This document shows, piece after piece, positions 60,756 through 64,000 of a stretch of DNA of 64,000 bases (its first letter is position 1; each line of letters opens with the position of its first letter). The notes beneath the pieces are model-generated. The model was given only the letters and a program-made list of their open reading frames with translations. It was not told the DNA's origin and made no database searches. Source of the DNA: DATARH01 sp963734125 (GTDB lineage: Bacteria > Pseudomonadota > Alphaproteobacteria > ATCC43930 > CGMCC-115725); contig CAVTGB010000032.1 of assembly GCA_963734125.1 (NCBI GenBank), positions 23,094 to 87,093 on the forward strand. Reading direction: 5' to 3'. The translations under genes were made by a program, and so were the position numbers.

Positions 60756-61491
60756 ATGAACCTCCCTTCAACCCTGGTCGACCGCGTGCTTTATCGCGAC
60801 GGGCTGATGCTGGTCATCGACAAGCCGGCCGGGGTTCCGGTGCATGGCGGACCGGGCGGCGGCGCCAATCTCGAACACTGGTTCCCGCTGCTGCGCTTCG
60901 GGCTGCCACGGCCGCCGGCGCTGGCCCACCGGCTCGACCGTGACACCAGCGGTTGCCTGGTGCTCGGCCGGCACCCGAAGGCGCTGCGCCGGCTCGGGCG
61001 GCTCTTTGCAGAGGGCAGGGTCGAAAAGGTTTATTGGGCGGTGGTTGCCGGCCTCCCGGCCGCGGCCGAAGGGCGGATCGAGGCGCCCCTCGCCAAGCAG
61101 CCGCGCGGGATCGTCGGCTGGCGCATGGTGGTGGACGGGCAAGGGCAGCGGGCGATCACCGATTATCGCGTGCTTGGCGCGAAGGATGGCCGTGCCTGGC
61201 TCGAATTGCGGCCGCGAACCGGGCGCACCCACCAGATCCGGGTGCATTGCGCCGAACTCGGCTGTCCGGTGGTGGGTGACGTGGCCTATGGCGGCCCAAG
61301 TCTTGGTCCAACTGGCGGTTCGCCGCTCCTCCTTCATGCCCGCGCAATCGCGCTGCCGCTCTATCCCACCCGGACGCCGGTCGCGGTCACCGCGCCGGTG
61401 CCGAGCGCATATGCTCGCCGCGCTCGTCCGGCTCGGCTACGATCCGCTCCGCGAAGAGGCGCTCGCCGCAACGGAGGCCATCCCGGCATGA
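60756..61491 (+). CDS. RluA-family pseudouridine synthase (single-base frameshift)
   Basis: Isomerises uridine to pseudouridine in rRNA or tRNA. LVIDKPAGVPVHGGPGGG, the catalytic-Asp motif AHRLDRDTSGCLVLGR, RPRTGRTHQIRVHCAELG and GDVAYGG are all present. At about 61404 the frame breaks. The expected tail (HMLAALVRLGYDPLREEAL) is read in the +1 frame to 61491, so the first frame alone would fuse into purB. One extra A (ccgagcg) explains it. The exact target (RluA, RluC or RluD) cannot be told. Its corrected stop overlaps the purB start (ATGA). Confidence 0.88.
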
Positions 61492-62796
61492 TCCCGCGCT
61501 ACAGCCGGCCGCAAATGGCGGCGATCTGGCAGCCCGAGAACTATTTTCGGATCCAGTTGCAGATCGAGACCTATGCCTGCGAGGCGCAGGAAAAGCTCGG
61601 CATCATCCCGGCCGGGGTGGCGCAGGCGCTGCGCGAGAAGGGCGCCTTCGAGGTCGAGCGGATCCGCGAGATCGAGCGCGAGGTGCACCACGAGACGATC
61701 GCGTTCCTGACCAACCTCGCCGAGCATGTCGGCCCGGAGGCGCGCTTTGTCCACCAGGGAATGACCTCGAGCGACGTCCTCGACACCTGCCTGGCGGTAC
61801 AGCTGAGAGACGCCGCCGATATCCTGCTCGCCGATCTCGATGCTGTGCTGGCGGCGCTGAAGCGTCGCGCGGTCGAACACAAATGACACCGCGATGGTGG
61901 CGCGCAGCCACGGCGTCCACGCCGAGCCGACGAGCTTTGGCCTCAAACTCGCCGGGCACTGGGCCGAGTTCGCCCGCAATAAGGAGCGCCTGCTCGCCGC
62001 CCGAAAGGAGATCGCCACCTGCCAGATCTCCGGCTCGGTCGGCACCTTCGCGAATATCGACCCGCGGGTTGAGGACTATGTCGCAAAAAAGCTCGGCCTC
62101 GTCCCGGAGCCGATCTCGACCCAGATCATCCCGCGCGACCGCCACGCCCAATTCTTCATGGCGCTGGCGCTGATCGCCGCCGCGGTCGAGCGCTTTGCGA
62201 CCGAGCTGCGGCATCTGCAGCGGACCGAACTGCGCGAAGCCTCCGAATATTTCGCCGAGGGGCAAAAGGGTTCCTCGTCCATGCCGCACAAGCGCAACCC
62301 GGTATTGTCGGAAAACCTGACCGGGCTCGCGCGGGTGATCCGCTCGGCGGTGATCCCGGCTCTGGAAGACGTTGCCACCTGGCACGAGCGCGACATCTCG
62401 CACTCGTCGGTCGAGCGTTTCATCGCGCCCGACGTGACGACGACCCTCGATTTCGCGCTCTCCCGGCTGGCGGGCGTGATCGACCGCATGATCGTCGACC
62501 CCGAGCGCATGCGGGCGAACCTCGACTCGTTGGGCGGGCTCGTCGACTCGCAGCGCTTTCTGTTGGCCCTGACCCAGGCCGGGATGAGCCGCGAGGACGC
62601 CTATCGCCTGGTGCAGAGGCACGCGATGGCCCAGTGGAACGCCATTGGGCAGGGCGAAGGCCGCTTCGCCGACCTCCTCAAAGCCGACCCAGAAATCGGC
62701 CGCTACCTGACGCCGGAGGCAATCGACGCCTCGTTCGATACCGCCTATCATCTGAAGCATGTCGACACGATCTTTCGCCGCGTCTTCGGCGAATAG
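61488..62796 (+). CDS. purB: Adenylosuccinate lyase (single-base frameshift)
   Basis: Releases fumarate from SAICAR and adenylosuccinate in purine synthesis. The first frame runs MIPRYSRPQMAAIWQPENYF to LAALKRRAVEHK, including FVHQGMTSSDVLDTC. At 61884 an extra T creates a stop, and the conserved remainder (MVARSHGVHAEPTSFGLKLAG, the signature GSSSMPHKRNPVLSENLTGL, WNAIGQGEGRFADLL) continues in the next frame to 62796. Corrected length is about 435 residues, normal for the family. An essential-type gene with a single indel again suggests a sequence error. It is coupled to rluA by ATGA. Confidence 0.93.
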
Positions 62797-62816
62797 ACAC
62801 ATCAAGGAGAAACGCG

Positions 62817-63692
62817 ATGGAAAGCTCGTTACGCAGTTGGAGCGGCCCGCGCATCCGCTACACGCCGCAGGACTCGCCCTACGAGTCGATCAGCGTCGAC
62901 AAGCTGACGCCGATCATCGGCGGCGAAGTCGGCGGCGTCGATCTGCGCGCGCCGACCAACCGGCAGATGGACGAGATCCATCGCGCGCTCGCTGAGAATT
63001 TGGTCATCTTCTTCCGTGACCAGCATCTCTCGCCCGAGCAGCACCTCGATTTCGGCCGCAAGTTCGGCGAATTGCACATCCACCCGGCGGCGCCCGCCGA
63101 ACCCGGCCATCCCGAATTGATGGTCATTCACGCCGACAAGGATTCCCCACGCGCCAACGGCGAGGGCTGGCATTCGGACGTCTCGTGCGACCCCGAGCCG
63201 CCAATGGGCTCGATCCTCTACATCAGGAAATGCCCGCCGCGCGGCGGCGACACGCTGTTCGCCAACATGTATGCCGCCTATGAGGCGCTGTCGGACCGCA
63301 TGAAGACCTATCTCGAGGGGCTGACCGCCCGGCACAACGGCGAGCATTACCGCGGCCAGTACGCCAATTACGGGGTCAAGGACAAGGAGAGCTACCCCTT
63401 CGCCGATCACCCGGTGGTGCGCACCCATCCGGTGACCGGCCGCAAGGCGCTCTACGTCAACGGCGGCTTCACCCGCTACATCAACGGCATCCCGCGCGAC
63501 GAGAGCGACGGGATCCTGCGCTATCTCTACGAGCACATGGCGAACCCGCTGTTCCAGTGCCGCTTCCGCTGGCAGGAGAACTCGATCGCGTTCTGGGACA
63601 ATCGCTGCGTCCAGCACCACGCGATGTGGGACTACTGGCCGCACACCCGCTCGGGCAACCGCGTCACCGTCAAGGGCGACCGACCGGTTTGA
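62817..63692 (+). CDS. TauD/TfdA-family Fe(II)/2-oxoglutarate dioxygenase
   Basis: A cytoplasmic Fe(II)- and 2-oxoglutarate-dependent dioxygenase (291 residues) like taurine or 2,4-D dioxygenases. The facial triad can be read as His and Asp in GEGWHSDVSCDPEP and a distal His in DNRCVQHHAMWDYWPH. The 2-oxoglutarate-binding Arg is in SGNRVTVKGDRPV. The early motif PIIGGEVGGVDLRAP and FFRDQHLSPEQHLDFGRKFGEL are typical. The Shine-Dalgarno is good (AAGGAGA). Substrate unknown; no sulfonate transporter is adjacent. Confidence 0.9.
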   Translation: MESSLRSWSGPRIRYTPQDSPYESISVDKLTPIIGGEVGGVDLRAPTNRQMDEIHRALAENLVIFFRDQHLSPEQHLDFGRKFGELHIHPAAPAEPGHPELMVIHADKDSPRANGEGWHSDVSCDPEPPMGSILYIRKCPPRGGDTLFANMYAAYEALSDRMKTYLEGLTARHNGEHYRGQYANYGVKDKESYPFADHPVVRTHPVTGRKALYVNGGFTRYINGIPRDESDGILRYLYEHMANPLFQCRFRWQENSIAFWDNRCVQHHAMWDYWPHTRSGNRVTVKGDRPV

Positions 63693-63741
63693 AGTGGATT
63701 GGTAATGGCTACTTGCCTGAGCCTGTTGGTGGCGGGACGCG

Positions 63742-64000
63742 TTGTTCAAAGCGCAGCCGCACGACGATCTTTTCGAGGGGCTCGAACTCGTCCATGTCGA
63801 CGCGCCGATCGCGCCCGATCCCGAGGAGGATGACTCGTTCAATCCGAGGGTTCACGATCTCCGTGCGGCGATCGAACTTGGCATCGACCATCTGGTCTTG
63901 GAGGCGGGGGCGAACCAGTCTTTGACTATGACCCGGAGATCATCAACACCTGTCGGATTGCTTCGGGGGCCGATGACTACCTAGAGCATAGCCGTATTGG
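63742..64000 (+). CDS. Unidentified gene, 3' truncated by window, with a probable frameshift
   Basis: A reading frame with clearly protein-like sequence: LFKAQPHDDLFEGLELVHVD, then FNPRVHDLRAAIELGIDHLVLEAG. Near 63915 the frame fails, and the continuation VFDYDPEIINTCRIASGADD is in another frame, running to the window edge. One missing C in aacca would rejoin them (GANPVFDYDPEII). I do not recognise the family. A stop precedes this frame at 63718, so the true start is either the TTG at 63742 or lies in a shifted upstream frame. Confidence 0.6.

Noticed and set aside
1..64000. tRNA, rRNA, CRISPR arrays and insertion sequences
   Set aside because: No cloverleaf-like segments with T-loop consensus, no regularly spaced repeats and no transposase-like ORF were found by eye; a covariance-model scan would be needed to exclude small RNAs.

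Overview
The window is a high-GC, densely packed stretch of bacterial chromosome. It most resembles an alphaproteobacterium of the Rhodospirillales type. This is inferred from gene families and layout: an NDUFA12-family complex I protein, DUF2155 and DUF1491 proteins, a long 2'-deoxycytidine-triphosphate deaminase, a plant/alphaproteobacterial-type glutamate-cysteine ligase, a class II (B12-dependent) ribonucleotide reductase, and an aroQ-accB-accC-aat run. No rRNA, tRNA, CRISPR array or phage gene was recognised. Apart from short palindromic repeats, no mobile element was seen.

Layout. 1-6.7 kb: the end of a sensor kinase, a DHA2-type efflux pump, two uncharacterised convergent genes, a small membrane protein, an M20-type amidohydrolase and a nuclease-like putative defence protein. 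6.5-15.6 kb: a small ORF behind nrdJ, nrdJ itself, then NDUFA12, mlaD, a small protein and DUF2155, facing the aroQ-accB-accC-aat operon. 15.7-20 kb: a nitrite-assimilation operon on the minus strand (nirA-like reductase, an Fe-S/FAD reductase, a formate/nitrite channel). 20.2-21.8 kb: a visibly AT-richer islet with an AAA+-like ATPase and a small partner ORF. 21.9-31.3 kb: mutS and a run of metabolic and repair genes (FAH-family hydrolase, NUDIX, dCTP deaminase, gshA, rsmE). 31.4-38.9 kb: a degenerate metallo-beta-lactamase-fold protein, ubiA, a methyltransferase, an MFS permease, a cupin, ubiD and pmbA. 39-45 kb: an envelope block (MsbA-like ABC exporter, DUF374 acyltransferase, waaA, lpxK, lpxL) for lipid A/Kdo assembly and flipping. 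45-53.9 kb: an ABC-2-like exporter pair, a uronate-dehydrogenase-like enzyme, a cupin, a fused two-module ABC exporter and a broken substrate-binding protein flanked by 97-bp direct repeats. 53.9-64 kb: an endonuclease/phosphatase-fold protein, a second DHA2 pump, a DTW-domain protein, an exported serine carboxypeptidase, an exported carbonic-anhydrase-like protein, an acyltransferase-3 protein, rluA, purB, a TauD-type dioxygenase and a partial unidentified gene.

Two features cut across the window. First, several housekeeping genes (accC, lpxK, rluA, purB) are each split by a single-base indel, although both halves are well conserved. This looks more like residual sequencing or assembly error than gene decay. 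Second, palindromic REP-like elements occur between genes and inside them. One is read in frame between the two domains of an ABC exporter half, one forms the tail of an acyltransferase, and one supplies the apparent start of a carboxypeptidase. The most unusual biology is the low-GC ATPase islet, the restriction-endonuclease-like protein with an altered active-site residue, and a 16-residue N-terminal motif shared by the nitrite reductase and its flavoprotein partner.
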